14,675 bases of DNA, taken from JANRKT01 sp033763355 (GTDB lineage Bacteria > Bacteroidota > Bacteroidia > Chitinophagales > Chitinophagaceae). Made by a program: the position numbers and the translations under genes. Where the stretch lies: positions 1-14,675 of the forward strand of contig JANRKT010000121.1 of NCBI GenBank assembly GCA_033763355.1, given 5' to 3'. The notes under the pieces are model-generated. The model did not search any database, had not been told where the DNA came from, and was given only the letters and a program-made list of their open reading frames with translations. This document shows, one piece after another, positions 13,406 through 14,675 of this stretch. The first letter of the stretch is position 1; every line of letters starts with the position of its first letter.

Positions 13406-14149
13406 CTATATCATTTTATCATGCGCCTGCAGTCCCAGTTCGTTAAGAATTTCTTTCATTGCTTCTATAACTGCACTGTCAGTAAGGTTCCTTGGCTGCA
13501 TGGCATTTATGTGCAATTCCCGGCATATCGTTGCAGGGCGGTTGGATAACACCAGTACCCTGTCAGCCAATTGTGCCGCTTCTTCAATATCATGCGTAAC
13601 AAAAACAACTGTACGGGGCCTGTTCTCCAGTAAGCGGATCAGTTCCCTGCGCATACGAAGCCTTGCCTGGTAATCGAGAGAAGAAAATGGTTCATCCATC
13701 AATAAAATATCAGAATCACCCGTTAGAACCCGTGCAAGTTCTACCCTTTGCCTCATGCCGCCGGATAACTGATGCGGATAATGATGCCTGAAATCTTCAA
13801 GATGAACAAGAGAGATAAGTTCATTTAATTCTTTTTCCCGTTGAGCCCTGTCTTCCATAAAGCGCAATCCCACCAAAATATTTTCTGAAACAGTGAGCCA
13901 GGGAAAAAGGCTGTCGTGCTGGTACACGGTGCGGATAACACCTTTTCTCTCTATGGTGCCCGAAACCGGTTGTATATGACCGGATAATAAATTTAATATT
14001 GTTGTTTTACCACAGCCGGACGGCCCCACCAATACTACTACCTCGCCCGGATTAACAACAAAATTTAAATTATTAAGAACAGGCACTGTTCCATAGCCAT
14101 GCGAAACTTTTTCCAGTACAAGGCTGCCTGCCGTGTGTTTATCTTTCAT
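13406..14149 (-). CDS. ABC importer ATP-binding subunit (SsuB/TauB/NrtD-like)
   Basis: This complete 247-residue nucleotide-binding subunit has Walker A GPSGCGKTT (42-50), a Q-loop in VYQHDSLFPW (Q77), the signature LSGGMRQRVELAR (128-140), Walker B ILLMDEPFSSLD (148-159) and the H-loop VFVTHDIEEA (H186). LFPWLTV after the Q-loop is typical of the nitrate/sulfonate/taurine importer group. It would power uptake through the permease encoded upstream. Its ATG lies within the last codons of the permease gene (11-base overlap), so the two are translationally coupled. Confidence 0.95.
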   Translation of the reverse strand: MKDKHTAGSLVLEKVSHGYGTVPVLNNLNFVVNPGEVVVLVGPSGCGKTTILNLLSGHIQPVSGTIERKGVIRTVYQHDSLFPWLTVSENILVGLRFMEDRAQREKELNELISLVHLEDFRHHYPHQLSGGMRQRVELARVLTGDSDILLMDEPFSSLDYQARLRMRRELIRLLENRPRTVVFVTHDIEEAAQLADRVLVLSNRPATICRELHINAMQPRNLTDSAVIEAMKEILNELGLQAHDKMI

Positions 14150-14675
14150 AGCCCCAGCGTATATTAGGTAATTTGGTTAATTGGGCAAGCAACCTGTCAA
14201 TACCCATACCCATTAAACCAATAACTATCATATAACAAACTGCAGCATCCAGCCGCAGGCCATTTCTTGCTTCCCATATTCCGTAACCTAACCCATCCTG
14301 GCAGCCAACCATTTCTGCAGCTACAATCACCACCCAGGAAATACCATAGCTTACCCGCAATGCTGTAATTACCTGGGGCAATACTGCCGGAAAAGTAACT
14401 TTCGTAAGCAGTTCAATGCCTTTGTAATTATAATCATGGGCTACCCGGAAGTAAATGCCGGGAATGGTTGCAACGGCCGACATGGTGGCCAATGCAAGCG
14501 GAAAAAAAGTGGCCATAAATATCAGGAAAATAGCCGGTTTATCGCCAATATGAAACCAAAGTATGGCAAACGGTATCCATGCAAGAGGTGAAAGAAAACG
14601 AAAAAAATTAAGCATCGGAACAAAAGCCTGCCTTGCATAAAGATGCTGGCCAAGCCATAAGCCGGCAGGAATACC
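14139..14675 (-). CDS. ABC importer permease (SsuC/TauC-like), 5' end outside the window
   Basis: The last 178 codons of a permease are present. The frame remains open to the right edge, beginning GIPAGLWLGQHLYARQAFVP, which continues the typical SsuC-type sequence. The internal ATG at 14615 is therefore not the start. Several hydrophobic helices are visible. The cytoplasmic coupling loop with the EAA motif is GIELLTKVTFPAVLPQVITALRV (split around residues 106-128 of the visible part). PLAWIPFAILWF is characteristic of nitrate/sulfonate/taurine importer permeases. The gene overlaps the ATPase gene by 11 bases, forming an operon with it and the substrate-binding protein. Confidence 0.92.
   Translation of the reverse strand, partial: GIPAGLWLGQHLYARQAFVPMLNFFRFLSPLAWIPFAILWFHIGDKPAIFLIFMATFFPLALATMSAVATIPGIYFRVAHDYNYKGIELLTKVTFPAVLPQVITALRVSYGISWVVIVAAEMVGCQDGLGYGIWEARNGLRLDAAVCYMIVIGLMGMGIDRLLAQLTKLPNIRWGYER

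Overview
This looks like chromosomal DNA from a Bacteroidota bacterium, most likely a Chitinophagales/Chitinophagaceae relative. That placement is an inference. It rests on the style of the proteins (a fused isobutyryl-CoA mutase, a DUF72 protein and a UmuDC pair of Bacteroidota type), on several upstream matches to the Bacteroidota -7 box TAnnTTTG, and on moderate GC. No rRNA, tRNA, CRISPR array, transposase or integrase was found, and no gene-free stretch exceeds about 190 bases.

Region 1 (1-4421) is a DNA damage and nucleic-acid block. It holds the 5' part of a PA0069-type radical SAM protein running off the left edge, a small GxxExxY nuclease-fold gene, a 2H-phosphoesterase (2'-5' RNA ligase/LigT type), a UmuD homologue, a UmuC-type Y-family polymerase and a convergent DUF72 protein. 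The UmuD homologue lacks both catalytic residues. Three of the encoded proteins (the LigT-like protein, UmuC and DUF72) carry a QxxLF pentapeptide like the sliding-clamp-binding motif in their C-terminal parts. In two of them it is the extreme C-terminus.

Region 2 (4601-8452) is a single very long gene for a fused adenosylcobalamin mutase (IcmF): B12-binding domain, MeaB-like GTPase and mutase domain. A DUF559 (Vsr-like nuclease fold) domain sits in frame in the linker between the B12 and GTPase domains. Two copies of an imperfect inverted repeat bracket it. The GxxExxY gene in region 1 is likewise bracketed by a 38-bp imperfect inverted repeat. The window therefore holds two unrelated small nuclease-fold ORFs in repeat-bounded packages without a transposase, one between genes and one inside a gene. 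This is the most interesting theme here.

Region 3 (8639-11636) has a Gfo/Idh/MocA-family oxidoreductase on the plus strand, divergent from icmF, and a convergent exported trehalase (GH37).

Region 4 (11783-12223) encodes a 146-residue protein of unknown function made of 15 uninterrupted IxxNQxx heptads, predicted to be a polar-core (Asn at position d) coiled coil.

Region 5 (12306-14675) is a minus-strand operon for an SsuABC/NrtABC-like ABC importer: permease (5' end outside the window), ATPase, then a membrane-anchored substrate-binding protein with an unusual CHLTC motif.
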